In this document: positions 44,450 through 54,344 of the stretch, piece after piece
How positions within the stretch are numbered: the stretch's first letter is position 1
Layout: every line of letters starts with the position of its first letter
Assembly: GCF_014200495.1 (NCBI RefSeq)
Contig: NZ_JACHBY010000007.1
Span: 310,001 to 374,000 of the forward strand
Length of the DNA stretch: 64,000 bases
Direction: 5' to 3'
Source: Mucilaginibacter geliditolerans
GTDB taxonomy: Bacteria > Bacteroidota > Bacteroidia > Sphingobacteriales > Sphingobacteriaceae
Notes under the pieces: model-generated
Database searches by the model: none
What the model was told of the DNA's origin: nothing
Seen by the model: only the letters and a program-made list of their open reading frames with translations
Translations under genes and position numbers: made by a program

Positions 44450-46279
44450 ATGAAGAAAGCACTTACAATTATTTTCCTGATGCTATCAGGAAGCGTGGCA
44501 TTTGCTCAGCAAACAGAAGATGCAATAACAATAGTCCCTAAACCCGTTTCTGTTGAAAAAGGTGCAGGCGAATTTATTATCAGTAAACGTACATCCATTG
44601 TTGCAAAAGGAGCTGACGCTCAAAAGGTGGCCGCTATGTTTAACTATTTTTTTAATAAGCGCTACGGTTTTGTGTTACCAATAACTAATAGTGCAACTAC
44701 CAACACCATTGTTTTAAATACAGCGTCAGGGATTAAATTATCTGATGAAGCATATCAGCTCAAAGTAAACGCTAATGGCATAACCATATTAGGTGAGCGG
44801 GGCGGTGTTTTTTATGGCGTGCAATCGTTGATGCAGTTAATTCATGAAAACGGTAAACAATTATCAGTAGCTGCTATAACAGTTAACGATCAGCCAAATT
44901 TTGCTTACCGTGGACTTATGTTAGATGTAGGCAGGCATTTTTTCGATATACCTGAAATTAAAAAAATACTGGACGTGATGGCGTCCCTAAAATTAAACAG
45001 GTTCCACTGGCATTTAACAGATGACCAGGGATGGCGTTTAGAAATTAAAAAATATCCTAAACTAACAACCATCAGCGCATGGCGCGATTCAACCATTATT
45101 GGTGGCTATGGTGATTTCAATCCATTTATCTATGACGGTAAAAGGAGTGGCGGCTTTTATACCCAGGATCAGGCACGCGAAATTGTAAAATATGCTGCAG
45201 ACAGGAACATTGTTGTTATCCCGGAGATTGAGATGCCCGGCCACAGTACTGCCGTGTTAGCCGCCTACCCTGAATTAGGTAATGGAACCGGCCCTTATAC
45301 TGTAAAAGGTTATTGGGGAGTGCATTACACCATATATAACCCTGATGAACCAACCTTTAAATTTTTGGAAGATGTATTAACAGAGGTTATGGCTATTTTC
45401 CCGGGTAAGGATATACATATTGGCGGAGATGAGGTTCCAAAAGATGAATGGAAAAAATCAGCGATCGCCCAAAAACTAATCCAGGAAAATCATTTGAAAA
45501 ATGAAGATGAGCTGCAAAGCTGGTTTATTAACCGCATTGAGAAATTCCTGAATAAAAACGGAAGGAACCTGATAGGCTGGGATGAAATATTAGAAGGCGG
45601 ATTAAGCCCTAACGCAACAGTAATGAGCTGGCGTGGTGAACAGGGTGGTATAGACGCCGCAAAACAAGGGCATAATGTAATCATGACCCCAAATAGTAAC
45701 ATGTATGTTGATCATGCCCAGGCTAAGGATAAAACTACTGAGCCCTTAGCAATCGGTGGGTTTTTACCACTGGATGTGGTTTATAATTACAATCCACTGC
45801 CTGCCAGCTTAACCAGCGATCAGCAAAAGCATATACTTGGTGTACAGGCAAACATGTGGACCGAATATGTTGCAACTAATAATAAACTGGAATATATGTT
45901 GTTCCCCCGTGTAGCGGCGCTTGCAGAAGTTGGCTGGACAAAAGCCGAAAACAAGGATTATAAAAACTTCACCCAAAATGAGTTGCCGGGATATTTAAAA
46001 AATATCGAAGCCCTTGGTGTAAACTACAGGATACCTGAAGCAGATGTGGTGATTAATAACGATCCCCAAACCGGCAGGAAAAAGGTAACTATCACTCCTT
46101 TTGTAGCAGGTAGTAAAGTATATTATACTATTGACGGTCATAAGGCAGATAACACAGCTGATTTATATTCCGGCTCAATTAGTGTACCTTTTACCAATGG
46201 CCGCCCGTTAATTTTAAAATATGTGATTGTTACTCCCGGCAACAGGATGAGCAATGAATTTAATGTAGCTATTCAATAA
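44450..46279 (+). CDS. GH20 beta-N-acetylhexosaminidase
   Basis: A 609-residue exported enzyme (signal IFLMLSGSVAFAQ). The N-terminal zincin-like GH20b domain (about residues 25-145) precedes the barrel, which starts FAYRGLMLDVGRHFF and contains RFHWHLTDDQGWRLEIK and the catalytic pair Asp327-Glu328 in HIGGDEVPKDEW. A C-terminal beta-sandwich (VTITPFVAGSKVYYTIDG) follows. It removes terminal beta-GlcNAc or GalNAc. In this cluster it would release the GlcNAc left by the Endo H-like enzyme or cap residues on hybrid N-glycans. Confidence 0.95.
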   Translation: MKKALTIIFLMLSGSVAFAQQTEDAITIVPKPVSVEKGAGEFIISKRTSIVAKGADAQKVAAMFNYFFNKRYGFVLPITNSATTNTIVLNTASGIKLSDEAYQLKVNANGITILGERGGVFYGVQSLMQLIHENGKQLSVAAITVNDQPNFAYRGLMLDVGRHFFDIPEIKKILDVMASLKLNRFHWHLTDDQGWRLEIKKYPKLTTISAWRDSTIIGGYGDFNPFIYDGKRSGGFYTQDQAREIVKYAADRNIVVIPEIEMPGHSTAVLAAYPELGNGTGPYTVKGYWGVHYTIYNPDEPTFKFLEDVLTEVMAIFPGKDIHIGGDEVPKDEWKKSAIAQKLIQENHLKNEDELQSWFINRIEKFLNKNGRNLIGWDEILEGGLSPNATVMSWRGEQGGIDAAKQGHNVIMTPNSNMYVDHAQAKDKTTEPLAIGGFLPLDVVYNYNPLPASLTSDQQKHILGVQANMWTEYVATNNKLEYMLFPRVAALAEVGWTKAENKDYKNFTQNELPGYLKNIEALGVNYRIPEADVVINNDPQTGRKKVTITPFVAGSKVYYTIDGHKADNTADLYSGSISVPFTNGRPLILKYVIVTPGNRMSNEFNVAIQ

Positions 46280-46589
46280 ATTAATTAAAGGGTATTTTAA
46301 ACCGCGAATAACCTTATAGTTAACTGATTTAACAAGAAAATGCAAATGGTAAAAAGTCTTTATGGCCTTTTGTCATTTGCATTTTCGTTTATTACTGAAA
46401 TTAATGGCCAGTAAAATTAGTAAAAATCCATTCGGCCATATTTTAAAAGCGAACAATGGATGTTCGTTTCTGATACAGTTACCAGGGTGAAAATGTATTT
46501 AATTTATTTGTAATCAGGTATTTGTCATTTTGGCTTGGGTTTTGGCATGATTAGGCTTTTATAGTTGATTTATTTCAAAGGCTATTATC
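46280..46589. other. gap between GH20 and permease
   Basis: The 310 bp contain a long terminator hairpin at 46337 and otherwise AT-rich sequence that should hold the promoter of the permease gene. I see no coding potential and no clear promoter motif. Confidence 0.6.
46337..46388 (+). terminator. intrinsic terminator after GH20
   Basis: Twelve-bp arms AAAATGCAAATG and CATTTGCATTTT enclose a second inner stem (AAAAG/CTTTT). It ends with T-rich sequence, about 58 bp after the GH20 stop. Confidence 0.75.
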
Positions 46590-48962
46590 ATGATAAGGAA
46601 CTACTTAAAGATCGCATGGCGCAATATTTTAACCAACAAAGTTTATAGTGCCCTCAATATTCTTGGCCTGGCAGCAGGGATGGCTGTGGCGCTGGTCATT
46701 GGTTTATGGGTGCAATACCAATATTCCTATGACAAGGGTTTGCCCGGTTATAGCCAATTGTACCAGGTAAGGCGAAACTTTAACAGCAATGGCGAAACGC
46801 TAACTTTTAGCAGCACATCGCTGAAACTGGCAGATGCTCTCCGAAACAACATCCCCGAAATTGAAAATGTAGCCGAATCAGATTGGATGGGCCCGCATGG
46901 GCTGAAAGTTGATAACCGCAAATTCTACCTGCCCGGAGTGCAGATTGGAAGTGATTTCCTGAAAATGTTCCGCTATCCTTTTATAGAGGGTAATGCGGAA
47001 ACTGCTCTTAAAGACCCATATTCGATCGTACTGACAGAATCAACCGCCAAAGCCTTATTTGGTAACGAAAGTTCGCTGGGTAAAACAGTAAGGGTTGATA
47101 ACGTGCACGATCTTAAGGTAACAGGGGTGCTGAAAGATCTGCCTGCAAACTCATCTTTCCAGTTTAAATTTGTTCTCCCGTTCAGTTATCTTGAACAAAC
47201 ACAAAGCTATGTAAAAGCATCACGCACCGGCGGTTTTGGTAATAACAATTTCCAGATATTCGTGAAATTAAAACCAGGTATCAGCTATGCACAGGTGGAA
47301 CCTAAAATAATAGATATTGAAAAAAGTGAACCCGAAAGTACAAATGCGCGTAACTCAAAAGTGATACTGCAACCCTTGCAGGACTGGCATTTATACAGCG
47401 AATACAAGAATGGCATTGCCAACAGCGGTTTTATTGATTACGTACATATTTTTAGCATCATAGGTTTACTGGTGCTGGTTATTGCCTGCATTAATTTTAT
47501 CAACCTGTCAACCGCGCGATCTGAAAAACGTGCCAGGGAGGTTGGTGTACGGAAAGCCATCGGATCTTTACGAAGTGACCTCATCTTCCAGTTTCTGATC
47601 GAATCGGCTATGGTTACCTTTATCTCTTTTTTATGCTGTTTGGTATTGGTTACGCTGGTATTACCATCATTTAACAGCCTTACCGGTACATCCATAGCTA
47701 TCCCATATAATAGCTTTTCGTTTTGGTTGATTATGGCCGCTTGTGTATCGTTAACGGCTCTATTAGCGGGCGGGAAACCCGCGTTTTATCTTTCCTCTTT
47801 CAACCCGGTAAAGGTTTTAAAAGGTTCAGTAAATGGCGGAAAATCAAGGTCGCTTTCCCGTCAAATATTGGTGGTGGTGCAATTCAGCTGTTCCATAGCG
47901 CTGATCATCAGTACGGTAATTATTTACCAGCAGATCAGGTTTGCTAAGGACCGCCCTACAGGTTATAATATTGACAGGCTGATGGCAACGGATATGAACG
48001 ATGACCTTGATCATAATTACACAGCATTAAAAAATGAACTTTTACAAAGTGGCATGGTGCAATCAGTTACAACCGCGACCAGCCCGGCTACTGACGTTGG
48101 TTCGCATGGGGATATCGACCGCTGGCCCGGTAAATTACCCGGCGAAACCGTTGAGATGGGCTATATAGGCATATCTGATGATTATTTTAAAACATTAGGT
48201 ATTAAACTGATTGCCGGCAGGGATTTTATTCCCGGTTCAAAAGCCGACTCCAATAATGTTGTATTGAATGAGGCCGCGGTTAAGCGCCTGCGTTTAAAAG
48301 ATCCCATAAATCAGTTAATGACCAACGGGAACCAGCGCCTCCGGATCATCGGTGTAGTAAAAGACGCTTTGATGATCTCTCCTTTTGCCCCGGCTGATCC
48401 TTCCTTGTTCTACCCGGCTAAAGGCGGAAACCTGATCTATAGGCTGTCGACCAATGTGCCTACCCATGAAGCCGTTGAAAAAGTAACCACCATCTTTAAT
48501 AAATATAATCCTGGCTTCCCTTACGGTTACCGGTTTGTTGACGCCGATTATAACAGCAAATTCCAGATCGAGATGCTGATCGGAAAGTTATCCGGTATAT
48601 TTGCCGGTCTGGCTATCTTTATTTCATGCCTGGGGTTATTTGGCCTTGCCGCTTATGTGGCTGAACAGCGTACCAAGGAAATAGGTATTCGTAAGGTACT
48701 TGGCGCTACCATAGCACAGGTGTGGTTATTGCTTTCGAAAGACTTTATTTTACTGGTTGTGATCAGTTGCCTGATCGCTTCGCCTATGGCTTATTATTTT
48801 CTACATGGTTGGCTGATGAAATACGACTACCGGATCAGCATCGGGCCCGGAGTATTTATCTTATCAGCCTTATTGGCGATTACTATTACCCTGATTACGA
48901 TAAGCTTTCAGGCAATAAAAGCAGCATTGATGAACCCGGTAAAGAGTTTGAAAAACGAGTAA
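46590..48962 (+). CDS. FtsX/MacB-like ABC transporter permease
   Basis: A 790-residue inner-membrane protein of the duplicated FtsX type. The order is: first helix at about 20-43 (ALNILGLAAGMAVALVIGLW), a large periplasmic MacB core domain, FtsX core with helices near 285 (IIGLLVLVIACINFINLST), 335 and 380, a second periplasmic domain, and a C-terminal FtsX core ending in NPVKSLKNE. The recurrent ARSEKRAREVGVRKAIGS and EQRTKEIGIRKVLGA are coupling segments to an ATPase. No ATPase gene is adjacent. Bacteroidota carry many such permeases, implicated in export of lipids, peptides or antibiotics; substrate is unknown. Confidence 0.92.
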   Translation: MIRNYLKIAWRNILTNKVYSALNILGLAAGMAVALVIGLWVQYQYSYDKGLPGYSQLYQVRRNFNSNGETLTFSSTSLKLADALRNNIPEIENVAESDWMGPHGLKVDNRKFYLPGVQIGSDFLKMFRYPFIEGNAETALKDPYSIVLTESTAKALFGNESSLGKTVRVDNVHDLKVTGVLKDLPANSSFQFKFVLPFSYLEQTQSYVKASRTGGFGNNNFQIFVKLKPGISYAQVEPKIIDIEKSEPESTNARNSKVILQPLQDWHLYSEYKNGIANSGFIDYVHIFSIIGLLVLVIACINFINLSTARSEKRAREVGVRKAIGSLRSDLIFQFLIESAMVTFISFLCCLVLVTLVLPSFNSLTGTSIAIPYNSFSFWLIMAACVSLTALLAGGKPAFYLSSFNPVKVLKGSVNGGKSRSLSRQILVVVQFSCSIALIISTVIIYQQIRFAKDRPTGYNIDRLMATDMNDDLDHNYTALKNELLQSGMVQSVTTATSPATDVGSHGDIDRWPGKLPGETVEMGYIGISDDYFKTLGIKLIAGRDFIPGSKADSNNVVLNEAAVKRLRLKDPINQLMTNGNQRLRIIGVVKDALMISPFAPADPSLFYPAKGGNLIYRLSTNVPTHEAVEKVTTIFNKYNPGFPYGYRFVDADYNSKFQIEMLIGKLSGIFAGLAIFISCLGLFGLAAYVAEQRTKEIGIRKVLGATIAQVWLLLSKDFILLVVISCLIASPMAYYFLHGWLMKYDYRISIGPGVFILSALLAITITLITISFQAIKAALMNPVKSLKNE

Positions 48963-49032
48963 TAAGCTCAGTATTTGGATACAGCGGTAATTTTTCTATT
49001 TTTTTGCGTTCCCCTGTGGGTCAGGCTTTCCG

Positions 49033-49072
49033 CTCATACGCCTGCAGGCATTGCACATGGGGCCGGTATCCG
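49033..49072. repeat. type 1 repeat end block, island 2 (inverted against 49871-49910)
   Basis: The 40 bases starting CTCATACGCCTGCAGGCATT and ending GGCCGGTATCCG are the reverse complement of 49871-49910 except for a variable centre of about eight bases and one substitution. Confidence 0.8.
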
Positions 49073-49100
49073 CTGCAATCCTTAACGCGGGCTTCATCAT

Positions 49101-49138
49101 GCGTTCGTCCGCTCAGGATACGGACACCTGCGGACAAG
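49101..49138. repeat. short GTTCGTCCGCTC...TGCGGACA repeat, island 2
   Basis: GCGTTCGTCCGCTC and CCTGCGGACA with a short variable middle match the beginning of the type 1 copy at 40396 (CCGTTCGTCCGCTC ... GTTGCGGACA) in the same orientation. Confidence 0.65.
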
Positions 49139-49161
49139 CCCCGGACACCCTCACTAAGCAT

Positions 49162-49265
49162 CATTGCGAGGTACGAAGCAATCCCCGACTATGCAGATCA
49201 ACGCTGCTTATCCCTTTGCCCTGTACAGTTGGGGATTGCCACTCCGCTGTTAGCGGATCGCAATG
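49162..49265. repeat. CATTGCGA...GCAATCCCC inverted repeat
   Basis: CATTGCGAGGTACGAAGCAA at 49162 (continuing TCCCC) and a right arm at 49231-49265 that reads, in reverse complement, CATTGCGA ... GCAATCCCC with ten extra central bases. It resembles widespread ATTGCGAGG-type intergenic palindromes. Confidence 0.7.
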
Positions 49266-49348
49266 ACGCTTGGAGGGGGGGCGGAAGGAATTAGCATAAT
49301 GAGCGGACGAACGAAATAACCACAAGCGGGACGCTTGCGGGAGCGGGG

Positions 49349-49555
49349 GTCCGCAAGTGTCCGCATCACCTTATCCCCGGAGCGGACGGACAAAACAGCT
49401 AATTCATCACCACCCGTCATCCCGAACTTGTTTCGGGATCCCACATGCTTGGTATACATCATGCTGGCTACTTAGCATGTGGGGTGCTGAAACAAGTTCA
49501 GCATGACGGTTTGGTGTTGATGCTCGGTAGTAACCCTGCATAAAGGCTACTTAGC
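49349..49555. repeat. about 205-bp direct repeat, copy A (type 2 double hairpin inside)
   Basis: It begins GTCCGCAAGTGTCCGCATCA, contains the double-hairpin unit at about 49418-49512 and ends CCCTGCATAAAGGCTACTTA. Copy B at 49602-49806 is nearly identical apart from small differences. Confidence 0.9.
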
Positions 49556-49601
49556 CCCGCTGCTGGCGCACGCGTCCCGCGTGTGTTCCAACCCTGAAAG
49601 C

Positions 49602-49806
49602 GTCCGCAAGTGTCCGCATCACCTTATCTTCCGGACGGACAAAACACAAACAATTCATCACCACCCGTCATCCCGAACTTGTTTCGGGATCCCACATGCT
49701 TGGTATACATCATGCTGGCTACTTAGCTTGTGGGGTGCTGAAACAAGTTCAGCATGACGGTTTGGTTTTGATACTCGGTAGTAACCCTGCATAAAGGCCA
49801 CTTAGC
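49602..49806. repeat. about 205-bp direct repeat, copy B
   Basis: Same content and order as copy A; differences include CTTGTGGGG for CATGTGGGG and a shorter stretch before the ACAAAC segment. The copies are separated by 46 bp of unrelated GC-rich sequence. Confidence 0.9.
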
Positions 49807-49857
49807 ATGTGGGGTGCTGAAACAAGTTCAGCATGACGGTTTGATGTTTGATACTCG
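49801..49857. repeat. partial third copy C (right arm of type 2 unit)
   Basis: CTTAGCATGTGGGGTGCTGA and the following hairpin (GCTGAA, loop ACAAG, TTCAGC) then GACGGTTTGATG repeat the right half of copies A and B directly after copy B. Confidence 0.85.
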
Positions 49858-49870
49858 CATTAGATAAGAA

Positions 49871-50016
49871 CGGATACCGGCCTCGAGCCTAATGCCTGCG
49901 GGCGTATGAGTGAATAGCCCGCCCGCTTCTATCAGCGGGAACGCCCTACTGATACTGCACACCTACCGTAGCAATAAACCCGTCCGCAACTGTCCACTCC
50001 CTGAGCGGACGAACGG
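49871..50016. repeat. composite intergenic repeat, type 1, copy in island 2 (inverted)
   Basis: 49904-50016 is the reverse complement of 40396-40520; the best block, 35 exact bases, includes CTATCAGCGGGAACGCCCTA. 49871-49910 adds the end block inverted against 49033-49072. Confidence 0.85.
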
Positions 50017-50083
50017 AATAAACCACCCACAGATAATAATTGAATTACATATCTGTGTAATTAATAATTAATTGTAACTTCAT

Positions 50084-50091
50084 TATGTTTG
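50084..50091 (+). promoter_or_regulatory. possible Bacteroidota -7 element of the hybrid kinase gene
   Basis: TATGTTTG matches the known TAnnTTTG -7 consensus and lies 22 bp before ATG 50113. No good -33 TTTG is found at the usual spacing, so this is weak. Confidence 0.25.
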
Positions 50092-50112
50092 CGTTCGTTA
50101 AAGGAATGGTTA

Positions 50113-53100
50113 ATGCTGCCTTTTATAACTACCCGGTTGATCCCTTGTCTGAGATTTTTTTTAATTGCACTGCTGCTGGTTGTGCCGGTCGCCTTGCGGG
50201 CTCAAAATCAGCAACTGCATTTTGAGCATCTCAGTACCATTAACGGCTTATCTGAGCGTAACATCAATTGTATACTGCAAGACAGCAAGGGATTTATGTG
50301 GATTGGTACCCGGGATGGTTTAAACCGGTACGATGGTTACCAGTTTAAAACCTATCGCAGTGATCATTCCAATCCGTACAGCATCAGCAATAATTATATC
50401 TCCCATCTGGCCGAAGATAAAAACGGTAACATATGGATAGCTACAGTTGGTGGCGGCCTCAATAAATTCGACACTAAAACTGATAAATTCTATCATTACC
50501 GGCACAAGGATAGCGTGGCTACCAGTATCGCCAGCGATTTCATCAACAAAATAGCGCTGGATGATGACGGGCATATCTGGCTGGCTACGCAAAAAGACGG
50601 CCTGGATAACTTTAACCCGGTAACAGGCAAGGCTGTTCATTACCGCACTAATAGTTCAGATCCGCGCAGCATCAGCGGTAACAATATTTATATCGTATAT
50701 AAGGACCGGGAAAATAACCTGTGGGCCGGGGAACAGACAGCCGGGCTGAACTTATTTAACCGGCAGCATGGAAACTTTACACGATTCAGTCATCAGGATA
50801 ATGTGCAGGGCTCCATCTCGGGCGATAATATTACTAGCATTTTTGAGGATAGCAGCCGCCATTTGTGGGTCGGTACCTCGGGGGCGGGTTTAAACCGCTA
50901 TGAGGGGAATGGTTTTTTTAAACATTTTGTAAATAACCCGGCCGATAGTTATTCGCTGGTCAACAACAATGTGCAGAGCATAGCCGAAGATAATGTTGGA
51001 AATTTATGGATCGGGACGGAAAATGGCGGGGTTTGTATCTTTAGCTATCAGCAAAACAAATTCAGCGACTACGCACATGATGATATTGATGCCAGTAGTT
51101 TAAGCGGCAACTCAGCCGATGTAATCCTGAAAGATCATTCAGGCAATATGTGGGTCGCCACGTTTGGAGGAGGCATTAATTTATATAAAAAGCGGAAAGA
51201 AAACTTTATGCATTATCAGCACAATAGTGATAAGCACAGCCTTTCCAATAATTTTGTGCTTTGCCTTTTTGAGGATTCAGACCATCATTACTGGGTTGGT
51301 ACGGATGGCGGGGGTATAAACCTTTTTGATAAAGCAGCGGGTAGTTTTACAAACTTCACGCATCAGGAGGGTGAAAATAGCTTGTCGGGTAATTATGACC
51401 TGGATATTAAAGAAGATGGCCGCAAGCAGTTGTGGATAGGTACCTGGGCCGATGGTTTAAGTGTTTACCAGCTCAATACAAAAACGTTTAAAACATTTAA
51501 GCATAATGCAAATGATCCCAATAGTTTAGCGGGTGATAATGTATATACTTTGCTGCCCGTAGCCGGTGACAAGGTTTGGGTCGGCACATTTGGCAGCGGG
51601 CTTGACCGCTATGAGCCGGCGAGCAACACATTTGTACATTACCGCCATCATGATAATGACCCTCAAAGTGTGGGCAGCGACCGGATTAATTCACTTTTGC
51701 AGGATAGTAAAGGGAATTTATGGGTAGGTACAAATGATGCCGGGCTCGATCGTTTTAACCCCGCGACCGGTACTTTTATCCATTTTAAATATAAGGATCA
51801 GCAAAACAGCATCAGCAATAACACTGTACTGGCATTGTATGAAGACCATAGGGGCCATATCTGGAGCTGTACTTTCGCGGGGCTCAATGACCTGGATCCT
51901 GCTACCGGCCATTTCACCCATTATACAACAGCGAACGGCCTGGCAGATAATTTTACTTATGCAATACTGGAAGACGGGGATCAGCATCTGTGGATAAGTA
52001 CTAACAAAGGGATCTCCCGTTTTGATCCGGTACACCAAACCTTTAAAAACTTTACAGGGGAAGATGGTTTGCAGGAAGGTGAATTTAAACCACATTCAGC
52101 TTTAAAAAGCCATACAGGTGAGCTTTTTTTTGGCGGGATAGATGGCTTTAATCAGTTTTACCCGGATAAGGTTAAGGAAAGGCCCTATGATGCGCCGCTG
52201 GTACTTACCGGGTTTTTACTGTTTAATGAAACGGTGCAGGCAGGCGCCAAATCTCCCTTAAAACAGGATATCAGCGTTACAAAATCTATTACTTTACCTT
52301 ATGACCAGGCTGTTATCAGTTTCGAATTTGCTGCGCTGGATTACGGCTCCCCAACCAAGAAATTTTATGCCTACCGATTGGAAGGATTTGACAAAGGCTG
52401 GAACCTGGTGGGGAATAAAAATTCAGCAACTTATACTAATCTGCCGCCGGGCGACTATGTGTTAAAAGTAAGGGTACAGAATGACGAAAAGCAATGGTCG
52501 TCTTCTGAGATCCGTTTGTCTTTAACTATTGTTCCGCCATTCTGGTTAACCTGGTGGTTTGAGGCACTTGTTTGCATTGTGGTGATTGCCGTGGTTTACC
52601 TGATCTATTATCAGCGGGTAAAAACTATCGTGACCCAAAAAGCAACGCTGGAAAAGCTGGTAGAGGCGCGTACCGCCGAAGTCTTACAGCAGTCGGAAGA
52701 GTTACAGGCTATTAATGAAGAATTAATGGCACAATCAGACGAACTTGAACTGCAACGTGAGCAGGAGCGGGCCGCTCGCCATGAGGCAGAAAAAGCGAAC
52801 CTGGCCAAAAGTGTTTTTTTAGCCAGTATGAGCCACGAGATACGAACCCCGATGAACGGGGTGATAGGTATGGCCTCACTGCTGAATGAAACGCCCCTTA
52901 ACAGTGAGCAGCAGGAATATACGGATACTATTATCAGGAGTGGTGAAACCCTGATGAATGTGATTAATGATATATTGGATTTTTCAAAGATAGAATCGGG
53001 TAAACTGGATATGGAACAGGAGGATTTTAACCTCCGCAACGCAGTGGAAGAGGTGATGGACCTGTTCGCTCAAAAATCATCCAAACAGGGGATAGACCTG

Positions 53101-54342
53101 TTGTATGAGATTGATCATCAGTTGCCTGTGCAAATTGTCGGGGACAGTTTACGACTTAAACAGGTGCTGATCAACCTGATTAACAATGCCATTAAATTTA
53201 CAGAAAAGGGTGAGGTATTTCTGCAGGTTAAACTGAATAAATTGCTCGATAATGATCACCTCGAGATCGGTTTTAGCGTAAAGGATACCGGGATAGGTAT
53301 TCCACAACATAAACTTTCAGACTTGTTTAAGCCTTTTTCGCAGGTTGATTCCTCAACTACCCGTAAATATGGGGGGACCGGATTGGGGCTGGTGATCAGC
53401 GAGCGGTTGATCAATTTAATGGGAGGTGAGATTCAGGCCGTCAGTGTTTTGGGCGAGGGTTCTACTTTCAGCTTTACAATAACTGCTGTAAAAAGTAATA
53501 TGGCAGCACCGGTACAGGCTCCGTTAAAGAAAGCGGAACTGGAAAGCAGGCAGATACTGATTGTTGATGATAATGATACCAACAAGCTCATCCTGAAAAC
53601 TCAGCTGGAGTTATGGGGATGTGTGCCACTCACTACATCGTCTGCAAAAGAAGCACTGTTGATGCTTGAAACACATCAGCATATTGAGCTTGTAATTACA
53701 GATATGGAAATGCCGGCTATGAATGGTGTCAGCTTTGCAAAAATCGTAAAAGAGAGATATGATACACTGCCCATTATCATGCTTAGCTCGATAGGTGATG
53801 AGAGTATGAAGAAATATGCAGGGCTGTTCAGCTCCATCCTGGTGAAACCGGTGAAGCAAAAACAACTTTTCAGAGCCATAGCAGCATGTTTTAATACGGC
53901 TGTTGGTGCTGTTCCGGCAGTTGAGGAGCCTGTACGCCTACTGGCTGAAAGCTTCGCAGTACAATACCCGATGAAAATCTTAGTGGCCGAGGATAACGAT
54001 ATCAACAAAAAATTGATAGAACGTATTTTGAGCAAACTGGGCTATCAGGCTGGTATTGTAAGTAATGGCCAGGAAGTTATAGATCAGTTAGCTGTTTATC
54101 CCTACCAGGTGATACTGATGGATATACAGATGCCGGTGATGGATGGGCTTGAAGCTACGCGGATCATCAGGTCCTCTGAGTCCTTTCAACCCTATATTAT
54201 TGCTTTAACTGCCAATGCCATGCCTGAGGAACGGGAAATTTATTTAAGTTCGGGCATGAATGAATACCTCTCTAAACCAATGAAGATAGAAAGGCTGAAA
54301 GACGTGCTGATACTGGCTTATGAACACCTAATACTTCATTGA
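50113..54342 (+). CDS. hybrid sensor histidine kinase: two-component propeller, Y_Y_Y, HisKA, HATPase, two receivers
   Basis: A 1409-residue inner-membrane protein (ATG 50113; the frame is open to a TTG at 50089). After the signal peptide ([17 protein letters not shown]) there are about 13 propeller repeats of the form LWxGTxxxGLxRF, then a Y_Y_Y domain, one membrane helix ([17 protein letters not shown]), a coiled coil, HisKA with His908 in [12 protein letters not shown], HATPase ([21 protein letters not shown]), a first receiver with Asp1197 (TDMEMP) and a second with Asp1337 (MDIQMP). PUL hybrid two-component regulators have the same sensor but end in an AraC DNA-binding domain; here it is absent, so output must go through another protein. 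Confidence 0.95.
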   Translation: MLPFITTRLIPCLRFFLIALLLVVPVALRAQNQQLHFEHLSTINGLSERNINCILQDSKGFMWIGTRDGLNRYDGYQFKTYRSDHSNPYSISNNYISHLAEDKNGNIWIATVGGGLNKFDTKTDKFYHYRHKDSVATSIASDFINKIALDDDGHIWLATQKDGLDNFNPVTGKAVHYRTNSSDPRSISGNNIYIVYKDRENNLWAGEQTAGLNLFNRQHGNFTRFSHQDNVQGSISGDNITSIFEDSSRHLWVGTSGAGLNRYEGNGFFKHFVNNPADSYSLVNNNVQSIAEDNVGNLWIGTENGGVCIFSYQQNKFSDYAHDDIDASSLSGNSADVILKDHSGNMWVATFGGGINLYKKRKENFMHYQHNSDKHSLSNNFVLCLFEDSDHHYWVGTDGGGINLFDKAAGSFTNFTHQEGENSLSGNYDLDIKEDGRKQLWIGTWADGLSVYQLNTKTFKTFKHNANDPNSLAGDNVYTLLPVAGDKVWVGTFGSGLDRYEPASNTFVHYRHHDNDPQSVGSDRINSLLQDSKGNLWVGTNDAGLDRFNPATGTFIHFKYKDQQNSISNNTVLALYEDHRGHIWSCTFAGLNDLDPATGHFTHYTTANGLADNFTYAILEDGDQHLWISTNKGISRFDPVHQTFKNFTGEDGLQEGEFKPHSALKSHTGELFFGGIDGFNQFYPDKVKERPYDAPLVLTGFLLFNETVQAGAKSPLKQDISVTKSITLPYDQAVISFEFAALDYGSPTKKFYAYRLEGFDKGWNLVGNKNSATYTNLPPGDYVLKVRVQNDEKQWSSSEIRLSLTIVPPFWLTWWFEALVCIVVIAVVYLIYYQRVKTIVTQKATLEKLVEARTAEVLQQSEELQAINEELMAQSDELELQREQERAARHEAEKANLAKSVFLASMSHEIRTPMNGVIGMASLLNETPLNSEQQEYTDTIIRSGETLMNVINDILDFSKIESGKLDMEQEDFNLRNAVEEVMDLFAQKSSKQGIDLLYEIDHQLPVQIVGDSLRLKQVLINLINNAIKFTEKGEVFLQVKLNKLLDNDHLEIGFSVKDTGIGIPQHKLSDLFKPFSQVDSSTTRKYGGTGLGLVISERLINLMGGEIQAVSVLGEGSTFSFTITAVKSNMAAPVQAPLKKAELESRQILIVDDNDTNKLILKTQLELWGCVPLTTSSAKEALLMLETHQHIELVITDMEMPAMNGVSFAKIVKERYDTLPIIMLSSIGDESMKKYAGLFSSILVKPVKQKQLFRAIAACFNTAVGAVPAVEEPVRLLAESFAVQYPMKILVAEDNDINKKLIERILSKLGYQAGIVSNGQEVIDQLAVYPYQVILMDIQMPVMDGLEATRIIRSSESFQPYIIALTANAMPEEREIYLSSGMNEYLSKPMKIERLKDVLILAYEHLILH

Positions 54343-54344
54343 TT

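Larger units (their letters stand above)
48963..50112. other. non-coding region with composite repeat island 2
   Basis: About 1.15 kb between the permease and the hybrid kinase is almost wholly built from short repeat blocks, many inverted against each other and against the island at 40.4-40.8 kb. Open frames here overlap inverted repeats and have no protein-like composition. The last 90 bp are AT-rich and should carry the kinase promoter. Confidence 0.8.

Noticed and set aside
48722..49294. Open frames crossing the end of the permease gene and repeat island 2
   Set aside because: They overlap the permease in another frame and continue into inverted repeats; no domain or signal features are seen.
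49349..49857. Possible CRISPR array in the repeat island
   Set aside because: There are only two long copies plus a partial one, with no regular 20-40 bp spacers, and no cas genes are visible.
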